Under the pieces are notes generated by a model. That model searched no databases. It was not told the origin of the DNA and was given only the letters and a program-made list of their open reading frames with translations. The position numbers were made by a program, and so were the translations under genes. This document shows positions 31,701 through 45,469 of a stretch of 64,000 bases of DNA, one piece after another (within the stretch, counting starts at the first letter, position 1; the number at the start of each line of letters is the position of its first letter). This DNA comes from Metallyticus violacea (lineage: Eukaryota; Arthropoda; Insecta; Mantodea; Metallyticidae), in NCBI GenBank assembly GCA_030762175.1, contig CM060846.1, positions 185,620,041 to 185,684,040 on the forward strand, read 5' to 3'.

Positions 31701-32559
31701 TATAATTAGGATTTTTACGCCCAAAAAATACGTCAATCAAATCAAACCCGCCATCTTGGTTTTAGGAGGCAGGTATGGTAACTACTACACCACCAGGAGC
31801 GAAGCTGCACATGACAAACTGGGCTGTAATATGTTCCTAAGGGTACACATGCTCCATTCTTTCTTAAATTTTCTCATAAAGCGGCGGCATGATAGTGATG
31901 AGCATGGCGAACGTTTCCATTAGGCAATAGCAAAAATGGGGAAAAGCTACCAGCGAAAGTGACGCACTTTCATTATATCTGACTATTGTTTCATGGTGGC
32001 ACACAATGCAACGCCAAATTCAAAAGTGGGCGTGGAACCAAATATGTGTGTATTATGTCACATTATTTGTCAGAAACTATTCCACATTTCTCATAATCCA
32101 TAACCAGCTGAATTTCAATTGTGATATTGTTCTGCAACTGGAAATCTATAACACATGGTAATTACTAGGGCTAAGATTTTACGACCTACAACTTGCCATA
32201 ATATACACAAAAAATATGGTGTTATGACCTAAAATTTAAAAAATATGCACAATAACAAAAAAATATAGTCTAATATTTTTAAAATGAGGTAAATCTTCTG
32301 TTGTAAAATAAATTAGTAGGTGAGTATATGACAATAAACTGTTTATTTAAGAATAAAATGCACAGGAGAAGCTATACTGTGTAATTTAATATTATAATAT
32401 GCATTTTACTAAATTAATCAGAACGTAGTTACATTTTTTTTCACTCTATCCGTTTTGCTTCAGTTTATGAGATCCGTCTTACTGTATTTAATGAATGCCT
32501 TGTGCAACTTTTAAGATAAAAAGAATTCCTATTTTCAAAAAGAAAGGCTTGTACTTGGA

Positions 32560-33820
32560 ATAACTTCTTTCTAATTCATCTGGCATATTTAAAAGAGGAG
32601 CGTATTTAAAATAGACAATATCTTTTGAAACTAAATCGAAATTCTTAAGAAACTTATCACCCAATAAAATCATTTAAGTGGAACATAGTGTATTATACTC
32701 TTTCGTTTTTCTCCTCCAACACCTTTTCCATTATCTTTGACACTTCTTTTCCCACTTTACCACAAACAGCTTCTAATTTATTCACATTTTTTTCCTCACC
32801 TGCTCTATCTGCTTCACTAGTGACACTTGCGATTGATCCAAAGTAGATTTGGTAGCAGGAATAAATCCAAATTTAGATTTTATATAGCAAAGTTTGCCTG
32901 ATACTTGAGCATTAGATATTAATTCTTTACTTAGCCCAATTGAAGCGGCTTCACTGCTAGCGAATGAATCAATGATGCTTTTCACAACGTTGAAGTTCTG
33001 GCAGTAATAGTTGCAGGTATCAATCCAGGACCGCCATCTTGTCAATATGGGAGATGGTGGTAAGGAAATGTCTGGAGCTACCAACTTATGTGCAGCAATG
33101 TGTGAGGGGGTTTTCAAGAATACATTTTTGACACACGCAATAAATTTATCAACTTCATTTAATTTACTACGAATCACTTCTGCAACTCTGTGAAACGAGT
33201 GAGCTACAAGGGTCACATGCCCCATTTTACAGTCTAATGTTATTAGTGAATTGGCAACTTTCACCATATAGTGGCAGCGTGCGCTACGAAGAGTAAGTGC
33301 ATTGTCATGCTGAACTCCTTCGGGTATTATGGTACCCATAGATTTGTGAATATTTTTTTTCCCACAATGACATTCACACTATATCTTTTGATGGAGTCTG
33401 TGGTTTCATCAATTGACACCCCTATTTTTTTTTTATTTGCAGCCGTTGTCCGATTTGTTCCATTGTTTTCTGGTAACTTCATTCCATGTATTGCTTTCCT
33501 AATGTGCAAGAATCGGGAGGAGATTAACTGTCTGTATTTTTCTTAGAACTTACGCAAATTTAGATGGTTCAGTTTACATAGGGGAATGACAGGACAAAGG
33601 AAAGCTGTTGAAAGTTCCTTACAAAATGGTGAATAAGATTGGTGCGATTCTCCAAGGTGCATTTGCTGTAGTGCTTTTCATTTTCAATTTGTTGTAGTTC
33701 ACGTTTATGTTTTTCTGTTGTCATATGCTCATCAACGTTAAGTAAATTCTTCACAGTTAGCTTTAGGACACACAGTTTACAATAGGGCATTTTACCATTT
33801 GTGGAAAATACTTTCTCATC
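32560..33820 (-). pseudogene. hAT-family transposase fossil (BED finger, CGGBP1-like group)
   Basis: 33790-33569 has a BED-type zinc finger (Cys4, Cys7, His22, His28 from the ATG at 33790). 33509-33327 carries KKKIGVSIDETTDS, the first catalytic Asp region of hAT transposases. 33339-32782 continues with a decayed GHVTLVAHSFHRVAEVIR and SPILTRWRSWID, and 32673-32560 has the C-terminal dimerisation motif region (FKYAPLL, ELERSYSKYK). The pieces lie in different frames with several shifts. It most resembles the insect hAT group related to CGG-binding protein 1. Terminal inverted repeats were not identified. Confidence 0.75.
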
Positions 33821-34189
33821 ATATTCAGACCGGAAATGTTACATTTTTTTAATACGTGCCCTAATCTCAGGCATTTGTTCTGGGCTACACTGCACACAAT
33901 TACGACTACAACAAGATTAAATAACACAATGAGACAGCTGTCTGCTGTCCAATGTCACAAAGGCTTAAGCAACTACCTGCTCATAGGCCATAGCGTTACG
34001 ATAGCGTACACAAAGTCACAGATACATAAAGGTGAAATTCACATTGTGCATTCACACGAAATAGAGGAAGGTAGATTTTTTTTGCCATTTCCAGGAAACA
34101 AAATGAGATGCGTAATTCTGAAAAATTTAACACCTAAAAAGAAATTGCACGAGAAATGCTCTATACTTCTTGAAATAGTGAAAATATAA

Positions 34190-36120
34190 GCTTATGATCA
34201 TTTACTTACTAAAATATGCTCCTTCAGAAAGAAATTTCCATATATTTATAAATATGAATAAACAAATCACATTAATCAAAATAGTTTTTCATAACAAGTA
34301 TTGATGTGCATTTAAGGAACATATAAGTCTTACCGAAAAAAATATTCTCCATCATAAAAATCTGAAGCCTTGTAATTGCATAAGAGGGGAAAAATTATTT
34401 ATATATTTTTTAATTTTATTGCACTAGAGTACTATTTATCCTATGAACACACATTTTGGAGAAAAAATTGGCTGAAATAAAATCAGTTCATCTGTAATTT
34501 AAATATTATATTTGCTTTGTAACATTGATATCTTAATATTTTTATAGACTATGCTGCTTATCCTATGTTATTTAGAATTATAGATATGTAATATTGGATG
34601 CTAATATTCCCTGGCAAAGACAAGACCCGAGGGAGCGGTTGCATAAAAAAAAAAAAAAAAAAAATTGTCTGTGGTTTGATCCTGAGCTGTGTGGCCTCCA
34701 GCATAAAGCTTAGTGGCGCCCTTAATTAAAGTCTGCCCATGTAGACATTTCCAATGATGCAATTTAAATCCATATATTCTGTGTTCTATTGAAATGTAAG
34801 CGCTTGTGCTGTTTCCCATCCGATTATTTGAGTGTATAAGTACCCTTGTTATTGGTTTCCCCTTAGGCTGAATTTATATGTTGTGCAGAGGAATATAGAC
34901 TTTCATAAATAATAGGTCACATAATATTGCGGTTATTCGTATTATAGTTCCCATTATTCACTTTCATACGTATTAACTTCTGTTACGTTATACCGGGAGT
35001 TCCCTTCAGTTTGTCAAAATATGGCATTCAAAATGAAAATATTGGTGCCTTAAAAATGCTAGTAGTGGTTTTAAAGGTTTATAAATGAATAGTTACTGTT
35101 TTCATTAAAATGTTTTCATCCCATTCACTTTTAACTTTCATATATGATAGATACCTAGAAATAGTAATTATTTAACAGTATACAAAGCACTTCAAAACAG
35201 TTCCATACCCTTCCCAAGCTCATATATACAGAGCACTTTTCGGTTAAACTCACTTAAAGCGGAAGAAAAATATATTTTCCTATAACTTGGTATATAATTT
35301 TTGTAACTTTACAGGAAATATATGTAAACACATACACTTTCGGCAAATGGTTCACACAATTTATTCTATGGTCTTTCGTTCTAGCAAATACAGCAAGACA
35401 GCTCTAATGTTTCGGGTAAAGACTACACGCACAGCTACTGTAGCTTAATCTTAAATCCTCATACTGCTCTCATATAAATAACTAGATAAAATATTTAATA
35501 AAATAATCTGCTCATTTATGTATTACATGTAAACTAGTTGATCATGATAAAATATGCTCTCATATTACATTAAAAGATAAAAAAAATTGAATTTTTACTC
35601 TTAATTCATAAATAACGTAATTTCTACAGCGATCATGTGATAAGATGCTGCATAACCAGCACTTATATGTGATATTATATTTCCCAGAACAGAATTTCCT
35701 GAATATCTTTATTAGTAAAATTTCAATGTTTTTATACACACAACTACATGTAAATTATTATGGGATGTATAGACCAATTCCCTGATTAGGAATTTTAACC
35801 AGAAATTGACTCTAACCTTTAGTACAACAGTTTAAAATATTTTCATGAACACTGTTTCTCTTTTAAGAATTGCTTTCTTCTAAGATTTATGGATACATTG
35901 CAGTTTAACATTGAAATATATCAATGTTAAATTCAGTGCTAACTTCCAATTACTATGGCTTCTATCACGTAACTGTTTATATGTCATATGATTTGACAAG
36001 AATACCACCAATAGAATTTCTTGTCGCAAAACAAGAAGACCGCAATGTAGCAGTTGGTATTGCGTAAAAGAGACTAACTAGAGTGTGTTAGAAATGTTTT
36101 AACAATTCGTTCTTGGGCTG
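34190..36120. other. AT-rich spacer, no gene recognised
   Basis: Contains an A21 run at 34645-34665 beside a non-repetitive GC-moderate stretch (34600-34820) that may be a retroposed fragment; no head or target duplication could be defined. Confidence 0.4.
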
Positions 36121-36146
36121 AATGCAGAAATGAATCTACCCTAAAC

Positions 36147-36788
36147 ATGAAAAATAGAATAGTCGGTGATACTGATGTATTCAATTTTAACAGCAATCCA
36201 ACGAAAATTGTAAACTCATTTTTCTGGAAATGTGTATTATGTGGTTTAAGTATAGTTGAAGATCGCCTGGGTGATCACTTGACAAGATGCAAGAAAAAAC
36301 ACGCCGACAAGAAATTGATGCTAAACATAGAGGAATCAGAAGAGCACAAAGAGTGTTTACCTGCTCAGAGGGAGGCTTACAAAGAGCACAAACCACATCA
36401 GAGTACTCATAAAGGAAGTAAGAACGTTAGAGCTGGGGAGGAAATACATAAAGCTAGTTCCGATATTCCATTGGAAAGTTTGACTTTGGAAGTCAAGAAT
36501 AAACTTCTAACCACAATTTGTGGCGTGAAGTGTGAATTCTCCTTCAAGCATTGTAGAAAAGCGGTGAGATGCATCTGGCATACAGAGGAACAAAACAGTG
36601 CTTTTCGCGCGTATCTTCTCAACCCTCCAGTCAAGCAGGCTAGTGAAGACATTGCCAACACTTCTTCTGGGGATCGTGCAGAACCTCCTGAGGATGATGG
36701 CAGCTCCTCGTCTCCAGAACTTGACATTACCAGTTTGTTTTTGTGGAAATCAGAAGGAGAGGAGGATGAACAGGGGGATGCATTTTAA
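36147..36788 (+). CDS. Unrecognised 213-codon ORF with a Cys/His cluster
   Basis: The longest uninterrupted frame outside the mobile elements. ATG at 36147 sits in a good context (A at -3); the frame is open for a further 23 codons upstream. Residues 28-52 contain WKCVLCG and HLTRCKKKH, a possible CX2C...HX3-4C zinc finger. A lysine/glutamate-rich hydrophilic middle and a short segment with CGVKCEFSFKHC and AVRCIWH follow. The end is strongly acidic and serine-rich. Composition is coding-like and GC is higher than in the flanks. It could be an intronless host gene, a retrogene exon or an unfamiliar transposon ORF. No partner exon or polyadenylation site is obvious. Confidence 0.45.
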   Translation: MKNRIVGDTDVFNFNSNPTKIVNSFFWKCVLCGLSIVEDRLGDHLTRCKKKHADKKLMLNIEESEEHKECLPAQREAYKEHKPHQSTHKGSKNVRAGEEIHKASSDIPLESLTLEVKNKLLTTICGVKCEFSFKHCRKAVRCIWHTEEQNSAFRAYLLNPPVKQASEDIANTSSGDRAEPPEDDGSSSSPELDITSLFLWKSEGEEDEQGDAF

Positions 36789-36789
36789 A

Positions 36790-37480
36790 AAGCATTCAAA
36801 AGCATTATAAAGCAAGGTTAGTATACCTGGAAGTGACAGAATCTGAGTGCTTTAATATTGTATGCACACATTCATCCACTTTCATCAACATAAATTATAT
36901 GAACTGTTTTACAATTTTTATTTTCAATTAGTTGTGGTGCATAAATAATTCTATATAATATAATAATAAAGTTATAAATGAGGAGAATAAAGGCAGATAC
37001 AATTAGAAGCCTATCTTGAGTGAGAGGATTAGTTTATTCATAAACTTTAATAAAACTTTTGCTTTATAACATACATGATGAATATACATTCATAATATCC
37101 AACTCGTTCATATCTTTAACATGATAAAGGAAGCATTTAACTATATGTAGACTACATTTACTTTTTCATCTAAACCATTAGAGTGCTAATCTCTTCATTC
37201 TTAGTTTTTCAGAATGAAAGACAGGAATGTAATTTTCTGAATAGATGCATCATTTAAGTCATCACAGCTTCAAATTTTGTTTTGTTTATATTGGATCACA
37301 ATTTTTTTGAAATGTGTATGACTTCCAAGTAAATTACATATGCCTAAGACAATTTGTAAGAGAGTTTAATTTTATGACATCTTTAGTGGCTTACAAAATT
37401 TGTGACTCACATATATTTAAGCCCTACAACCAGGCCTACAAAACTCTGAAGAAAACTTGTTTCATCAACAGTTACCTAAT
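36790..37480. other. AT-rich spacer
   Basis: No gene or repeat partner recognised. Confidence 0.45.
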
Positions 37481-38002
37481 TAAAGCAATTTAAATAAAAA
37501 AACTACAAGTAATTTTTTTTTACTTCAAGGTAGAGTTAACTGGACATTGAACAAAAGAGTGCATGATAGAAAAAATATGCCTGTTTTGACATGGTAATAC
37601 CTAATTAAGAACATTGCATGACAAATCAAACTACATACTCTCATTTCACCACTTACTTGTTTATTATATGCAGAACTGGTTCCAAGTAACATTTTTTCAC
37701 ATCATCAGCTGTCTACTGTTAGCTAATGAGGGGAACAAAGGGTTCATGAAACTAGTTCTGCATATTATAAGCAAGTAAGTGGAGCAATAAGAGTGTCTAG
37801 TATGAATCAATCATATAAGAGCTTATTTATATAAATAGCTCCACTGTACAACTTCCAATTAACATTTCTAGATGACAATGATCATTTAAACCAAGCTGTA
37901 TTGAGAAATATTTACACAATTTAATAACCATTATGGAACCAACATATTTTGCAAGATCATTTTATGCTATATGTACCGGTTTCAATGTTAATAATAGTAT
38001 TA

Positions 38003-38035
<33 letters not shown>

Positions 38036-38700
38036 TTGAAGATAATAAAAGAAATGCCTATAATATTTTTCTTCATATTTCTTATTAATGTGTAAATGCT
38101 ATACTTTATACATGTGAGTCTGAATTTCAAATTACATGCCTTACTTATAACTTACCATATCTCAAGAGATGTAAATGGAAAATAAAATGTATGCAAGCTC
38201 ACCATATGTATAATATGTATTACAAAAAAAAATTGTATTATTAGTACCGATTATATTTGTTTAAGTATTTATAAGCATGGCCATAGATAATATTAATGTT
38301 TTTATAATGTATGAATTCCTGTCAGGTGCATTAATGATTATTTAATAACTTATTTCACTAAGGAATGTTCATACTGCTGGCATATTCTCTATTTACTTGT
38401 GCTATTAGGGAGTATGTATTACAGTTTGGTACGTATGCGTCAAGGTAATTATTCTTAAAATTTATTCAATCTCTTTTAACTAGAAATGCTAATTGGAAGT
38501 GGTACAGTGAAACCAATGATTTAATTGAAATCATACTATTATTGAGTTAAACTAAACACACTTATTGCTCTATTTACTTGTCTATAAATTTTGAACAAGT
38601 TTTAGGAACACTCCTTCCCATCACCAGCTAGAAAGTCGATTACTGGATACTTTGTTAAGCTGTGGGAATGCATATTCTGCTCTGGTGTAGGTGTGATGAA
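37480..38700 (+). repeat. Module M0, copy B
   Basis: Matches 45470-46640. Landmarks: TACTTCAAGGTAGAGTT vs CACCTCAAGATTTCATT, the palindrome with GAGCAATAAGA, AACCATTATGGAACCAA, GCAAGATCATT, and a final half-palindrome with TTGTTA.GCTGTGGGAATG. A (GAT)n run at 38003-38034 occurs only here. Confidence 0.7.
37611..37817. repeat. Hammerhead-type palindrome in M0, copy B
   Basis: Arms meet at about 37713: CTTACTTGTTTATTATATGC on the left is mirrored by GCATATTATAAGCAAGTAAG on the right. Both arms contain the decayed core (CTGATGATG and GAAACTAGTTC on one strand or the other). Confidence 0.6.
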
Positions 38701-38744
38701 CTTAATGTTCATGTTTTCATTTCATGTTGTAATACATTTTACGA

Positions 38745-39605
38745 AAGAAATATCTGGGCAGCATGGTCAGATAAATAAAATGTTATTAACATGGTGGTAA
38801 ATTCTGTTTGTTCATTTTTTGTGATGATGTTATGAATAGAAGTTTTAGACTTATTGGTTATTGTTGTTGCTTCAGAAGTGGCATCATTTAGATTGAATTC
38901 ACATGTGAAATTTAAAACATTACCCTTGCAACTGGCATCTAAAAAAATGAATACTATAAACTTTTACATTAATTGCAATTGTTACAGGTTTACTAAATGC
39001 TTTATCTCATAACAGATATATTTTTTAAATTATATATATATATATATTTCTTGGGAGGTCTATCTAGAATTTCCCAATAATCTATTAAGTTCAGAATCAT
39101 TGTTTGAACTAAAAATGTTAATAAACATGATAAGAAGGCATTCTAGCTGCTTTTAAGATATTCAATATTTGAGAAGATTGATTGATTTGGTACACTAAAG
39201 AATCTGATATTAGAAGGATTCACATATACCTATATTTATGTGATATTCATAAATATCATATATAGGCTGATATTAAACCATTTAAATGCCTTGCTTAAAT
39301 ATGGAAGTTGGTTAAACACATACAAAATTATTTTATAGTTTCAAATTGGATATTAAGATCTTAAAAATTTAGCTCCAAGCCTGTATTCTAGTGAATGAGA
39401 TTTGAAATTAATGTGATTGATAAAAAATTATGGTTTTTAGGAAAGAAAAACGAACTCAGAAATAGGTGAAAAATGGTGCTTTGACAGTACTGAATTTTAA
39501 GTACCGAATAGATTTGTATATCTGCAGGTGAATCTGAGAGCTGATGGGAGATGGAGTGATAGATATAAAATGTATTGGTAAATGGTAAGTTTGTCATTTA
39601 TGTAA
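38745..39605 (+). repeat. Module M2, copy B
   Basis: Partner of 10325-11197. In this copy M2 passes straight into M3, giving the empty site for the PLE insertion of copy A. Confidence 0.75.
39528..39584 (+). other. Exon-like segment in M2 copy B
   Basis: 57 bp between TTTGTATATCTGCAG and GTAAGTTTG. One base shorter than its partner at 11092-11149, which shifts the frame and brings a TAA. Confidence 0.35.
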
Positions 39606-39609
39606 TGAA

Positions 39610-40980
39610 AACATATTATTATAAAAGCTATACATAAAAGTATGTTGGTGTGAATTAGATTATTAGGCAAAGTTTAAGATAAATTGATGTTTAATGTGGA
39701 AGTGTTGGTGGTTGAAAATAAATAGAAAAATATAAATAAGATTCCTAGAGAAATTTTCAAATTGATCTTGGGCTTTTAAGACCCTCACCAATCATATTAG
39801 CACCATTTGAGCTCAGAAGAATAAGGTGTGAAGCTAATGGATCAAGCTAGGATTAAGATATTTCCATATTCAAATATGATTAAGTAATATCTAACAGCTG
39901 AAGAATGGATCAAATAGTCAATAGTGGTTTTGCCAATGGGAAAATTTTAGCAGAATTTGGAATTGAAGTGTATTGGAATGGGAACCTTGAAATAATGAAA
40001 TGAAATTGTTGCAAAAAAGTGCAGATATAATCGGAGGATATTGAGAAGCAACATTTGTATTCTAGCCTATGAGACATTTGTTCATTAGAATTTATGTTTT
40101 AAATATATTGGGATATGGAAAAATATATTTATATGTATGACAGAATACAAAGAAGTTGGAGGTAATGGAAGCTACCAAATTAAGGGTTCTTATGGGGAAA
40201 GTATACATGAATGAATCTAATTTTGTACTAATTTAGAAGCAGCATTTCACTGTATCCAAGAATGCAGTAAAAGTTACTTTTGAAGAGATATTGAAGGTTA
40301 GAAAATGAAGAATTTGCTAAGAGAATTTTTAACAAAATAGAATGGTGTTTGTTATAGAGAGGGGAAAGTATGTGGCAAAGGGAGGAGTAAAATGTTTAAA
40401 ATTGTGAGCAAAAATTGAGTATGCCGGTAGTGGAAGAAGAGAGACCATATATTTAATTGAATAAAATTTGAAATCTATAACACATTAACAGGATACTGAT
40501 AGGTACAATATCCAGAGAAATGAAAAGCTCTAAACATGGGGTAGCATAAGTTTAATAAATTTAAGTTGATAATTTGGATTTTGTTACTAGAGTAGTAAAT
40601 ATAAGTATTTGTTGATGAACATTTGTTGAATCGAATCCTGGTAGCATTAAATATTCCAGTAAACAGAGTGTGATGGACCCAATACTGTGGTATCAGGCAA
40701 TTGATTTTAAATATTTTACAATATGTTATCAGAATTTTTAAAAAATTCATAGTAGTACTCATTTATTTATGAAATAAGAGTATTATGTAAATTAAATTCT
40801 ATTAATGTTTATCAAAGTAAAATTATCTGTCATAGTATAAAGCTACTAACATTATTTACTGGAAATAATGTTCATGGTCGTTAAATGCCATAAATCAAAT
40901 GATGTCTATATTATGTAAGCAGCTGGGAGGTGTATCATGCATCACTGCTGAGAATATCCATCACAGCAGAATAGTGCCAA
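39610..40980 (+). repeat. Module M3, copy B
   Basis: Partner of 24649-26480, without the palindrome at 24905-25240. Ends where the T-tract array begins. Confidence 0.7.
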
Positions 40981-43860
40981 GTGAAGTGTTTTCTATAAAG
41001 GGTATTCAGGCAACAATAGACAATCAAATTATTTATTATTTCTCTTCCAAGGTAAGGATAGGCAGTGAAAAATAAAATATTTTTCTAATAAGGGAATGAT
41101 GGGTGTCATTAATATTATTATTCTTTCTAAGTCAAGGATTTATATTTGCATACAATATCTTTTGTTCTGATGCAATTTTAGGCTGCCAATTATTTTATTT
41201 ATCTTTTTTTACTAAAGTAGGCAGCAGAAAAAATACTTTTCTTAGAGGCAGTATTTAGCAGGCAAAGGTTTCATTTATTTGTTAATCTAACCAAAGATAG
41301 GCAGCTAAAACATAAATTCTCCTCAGGTAATGATAGAAATATGTAATTATTTTCTTTTTTTTCGTAGTTATTAATAGGGGGCCGAAAATTTTTATTTTAT
41401 CATATTTTTTTTCCAGCCAAGGCAATTATGAGCAGTCATTTTTAATTCTAAGAATAGTAATGAGAGCAAAAAATGTTCTTTTCTGCTAAATCAATAATGG
41501 ACAGAATTGTTTTTTATAAGTCTAAGAAAACTCCTGAGTTAATATTGGGCAGAGACGTACTTTATTTGTTTTTTTCCAAGACATGGAGAGGCAGCTGGAG
41601 GAAAATATTTTTTTCTCCTAAGGCAATGATGGGCAGCCATTTATATTATTATTTTTCCTAAGGCAAGGATAGGCAACTAAGGATTTTTTTTTGGTCTTGA
41701 GGCAATAATGACCAGTAAATGACTATATTTTGTTATAATCAGCTTAAAAATATTTTTTCTCCTTAGGCAATGATTGGCAGTCAATTATTTCACTAATGCA
41801 AAGAATGACAGTCAATTTTTTTTTCTGAGGCAAAGATAAGTGGCTAAAAATTGTTTTTTTTCCTGAGACAATGATGGAAGTAAATTATTATTATGTTCTA
41901 AAACAATGGTACTCAGCACTTTTTTTTCTCTTCAGATAATGCTTGGCAGCAAATAATTTCATTTCTTTTTATAAGGCAAAGATAGGTACTGGATTTTGTT
42001 TTCTTTGAGGTAATGATGGGCATCCGGTTATATTGTTTTTTTTTTCTTCCTTAAGCAAAGATAGGCTGTTGAATAACTCTCTTCCTTTGTGGGGTATGCG
42101 AGGCAGTCAAGGTTTTAAACTTTAATCTAATGCAAGACAGGCAGCTGAATTTTTTTCCCCTGAGGCTGATGGGAAATAAATTATTATATTTTTTTTCTAT
42201 GGAAAATAATTATCCAATTTTTTTCTCTCCTTAGGAAGTAACACCTTGTTATAAGGCAAGAATAAGCAACTGTTCTTTTTTTTTTTTGTTTACTAAATCA
42301 ATGATGGGAAGCCATATTTTTTATTTATTTTCAAGGCAAGTATAGGTAGTCGAAAAAATGACTCCTGAGGCAACCATTTATTTTTTTTTTCCAAACCACA
42401 AATAACAAGAAATAAAAATTATTTTCTATTAAAGCAACGTTGTGCATCCACTTATTTTACTTTCCTTATTAAGGCAATCATAGGTGAAGAGTTTCTTATT
42501 TTAGACAGTCAAAAAATTCTCTTGGGTTTATAATGAGCAACTAATTATTTATTTTTAAGACAAGTATAGGCAGTAGATTTTTTCCCTCTCTACTAGGCAA
42601 TAAAAGGTATCAACATTTTTTCTAAGGCAATGAGAGTCATCAAAAAAATTATTTTTCCCTGAGGTAATAATATGAAGCCAATGATTTTTTTTTTCTAAAT
42701 CAACATAAACAATTGAAAATTCTGAGGCAAATATGGGCAGTCAATTACTTTATTATCTTTTTTAAGGACTGGGATATACAATCAATTTTTTTTCTGTTGA
42801 TAGGCAGACAATTATTTCCTTTTCTCTAATGTCAGATTAGGCAGTCAATTTTTCCCCCCTCCTATTTTCTCTAAGGCAAATATATTCTCCTGAGGCAATG
42901 ATTGATTCCCTTATATTTTTATTATGTTATAAGACAATACAGGCAGAAATATTTTTAAATGTTTTTTTTCTTCTTAGGCAACTATGGGCCACCATTTCTT
43001 TTCCTAAGACAACAATAAGCAGGCCTTTTTTTTCTAAATTGGGGATAGGCACTTGAAATAGAAGAAAATTCTGTGGGAATAGTGGCAGCCAATTATTTTA
43101 TTTATTTGTTTTTCTAAATGAAACACATTCAGCAGGATATTTTCTTTTCTGAAGGCAATAATGGAAAGCCAAATATTTAATTATTTATTTCTAAGGAAAA
43201 GACAGCCAGTCAAATTTTATTTTTCTCTTGAAGCTATGATTGCAGCCAATTGACAATAGTTTTTTTTCTAAGACAGCAGAAGAAAATTTTTATTTCTCTT
43301 GCAGCTATGATGCATGAGAATTATATAATTTTTTTTCCCTGAAGCAAGAATAACCAGCTAATAAATTAAAAAAAAAAAATTTGAGCAAATATTCAGAATA
43401 CATTTTTTTTTATTATTTCTTAGATAAAACTGGCAGTGGAATATTATTATTTAGTTTTACGCTCTTAAGGCAGGGATAGGTTGTCTGTTACTTTATTTCT
43501 CATCTAAAGCCACAAATAGTGATCAGAAAATGTCTTATTCTCCTGACGGAAAGATGGGCAGCTAACTATGGTCTTTATCTATACCAACGTTAGGCAGTCA
43601 AGAGAAAAAACAATTCCTGAAGGAATAATGGAAGTCAAATATTTTATTTTTTTTCAAATGCAATTATAGGCAGCTGAAAAAAAAACTCCTGAGGCAATGA
43701 ATGATAGACAGTCATTTATATTTTTTTTTAAAGATGAACACAGGCAGCCAAAAAAGTTGCTTTTTGGAGGCAATGATAGGCACCTAACCATTTCATTATT
43801 TTATCTAATTAACAGATATGCAAGCAATTATATAAATTTCTTTTCTTCCCTCAGTTCAAA
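40980..43860 (+). repeat. Module A, copy B
   Basis: Second array of T-tract/CTAAGGCAA..GGCAGC units. Alignable with copy A in unit order (for example GGCAGTGGAATATTATTATTTAG occurs in all three copies), so the arrays diverged after duplication and were not homogenised by unequal crossing-over. Confidence 0.8.
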
Positions 43861-45290
43861 TTTCAGTTAAGGGTTCCTCTTTCCTTACATGCAACAAAGA
43901 ACTTATTTTATGATTGTTACATGATTTCAAATGCCTACCTCATAGCTGAAACCAGCTTCAATTATTATGAAAATAATTTTGAACATACACACATTTATCA
44001 ACAATTAGATTATCATGATTTTTATATTATAGTGTACAACTTGATTACAGTTTACCTTACTTATATATAAATTGAATTGAATTTATTTATACTTAATAAT
44101 ACAACAGGGTTTCACAGTACCATTTTACACACACAGTCACACAAGAAAATACAACCATAGTCCTCCTAGCTATTCTTCCCTAGTTGATGTATAACCAAGT
44201 GGCCTCAATAGTTTCACCATTGTGGTTACTCAGTTATCAGGCAAGTTACATCTATAAATTTAGCTCAAACAAAAACCAGTTTAAATTATGTTTCTTTGTG
44301 ATTTGGATCCTGAATTCTTCCTTATTTTCTTCAACCATTTCCTTTTAACCTTACCTAAATTATTCCCAAACTCCAAGATTTTCTACTTTATGTCATATTA
44401 CGAACTTGTTTCCCCTTATCTGTATTGGTAAGCTATCCTACTTCATAATTCTACGTTTTGCTTTCATTTCCTTAGTTTCTCTACGTTCCAGAATTGCATG
44501 TCAGTAACAATCTTGGATTCCACACATCAGACTTGCTCTGTAATTAAATCATTTCTCATTCCTTTAAGATTCACTTCACTTAACCGGGTCCATGCCATTC
44601 CCGCCCTTGTCCACCTGTCCCCTTCATTCACATAATTCTTTCTATCCCATATTTTTTTTAACCCCCTAAAAACCCTAAATGACTTTTTACTACTAAACTA
44701 CCTAATATCTTCTGTCTTTCCATATCATCATTTCTTTGTTTAATTTTTCTCTAAAAACCTCTTTCTATACTTTATCATGTGACACATACCCAAGCCAATT
44801 TTTATCATAATCTGATTGATTCCAAAACCCCAAGTATTTCCTCCCCTCAGTTTCTGTTGTGTAACTTGACAGTGTTTCAAAATACAATCTCATTTAAATT
44901 CTTAATCCTAAACCAATATTTCACGAGTTCTTATCATTATTTTTTCCTTTACTGCCTACTGTACCTAATTCAGCATATGCAATCTCATTTGGTGGGCTTT
45001 TTGGTAGGCCCATAATTATTTTGCAGAAATTCCTGTGTATCAAAGATACATTTAGATTTACATCTGATAACTGTCCCAAATTCAACTAGTTTTGTGGATA
45101 CGACTGGCGTGCGAGGCTGGCTGTTGAGTCAGATGTGTGCTGCTTGCTCAAAATTCCTAGACATAGTGCTTCTATATATACATAATTTAAACTTGACCTT
45201 GACTGCTTAAGATAGTAATATCATATAATTATTCCAATTGTAACAATTGTATTAAAATAAAAACTTAGGATAAATTGACCATTTGGTCTG
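43860..45290. other. Pyrimidine-rich unassigned segment
   Basis: 44050-45180 is richer in C and T than the flanks and has no second copy in the window. A 78-codon frame at 44779-45015 is unconvincing. Possibly the remnant of a retrotransposon end. Confidence 0.4.
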
Positions 45291-45469
45291 AACTTTGTCT
45301 AGGGAGTCTATTGTAATCAGTATACACAGAGAGATGAAAGAGAATAAAAGGAAAAGATAAAGAAAAAAGTGGAAAAATTCAGGTATTATAGCCTTATAGC
45401 TAGGGCTATTACCTCTGAGGAATAAGTTTTTATATAAAAAATTGCCTTATAAAAACAATTAAAATATTA

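Noticed and set aside
31348..31923. 191-codon + strand ORF as a gene
   Set aside because: It runs through the dispersed repeat at 31535-31700, its translation has no family resemblance, and the matching copy at 55.9 kb is not open in the same way.
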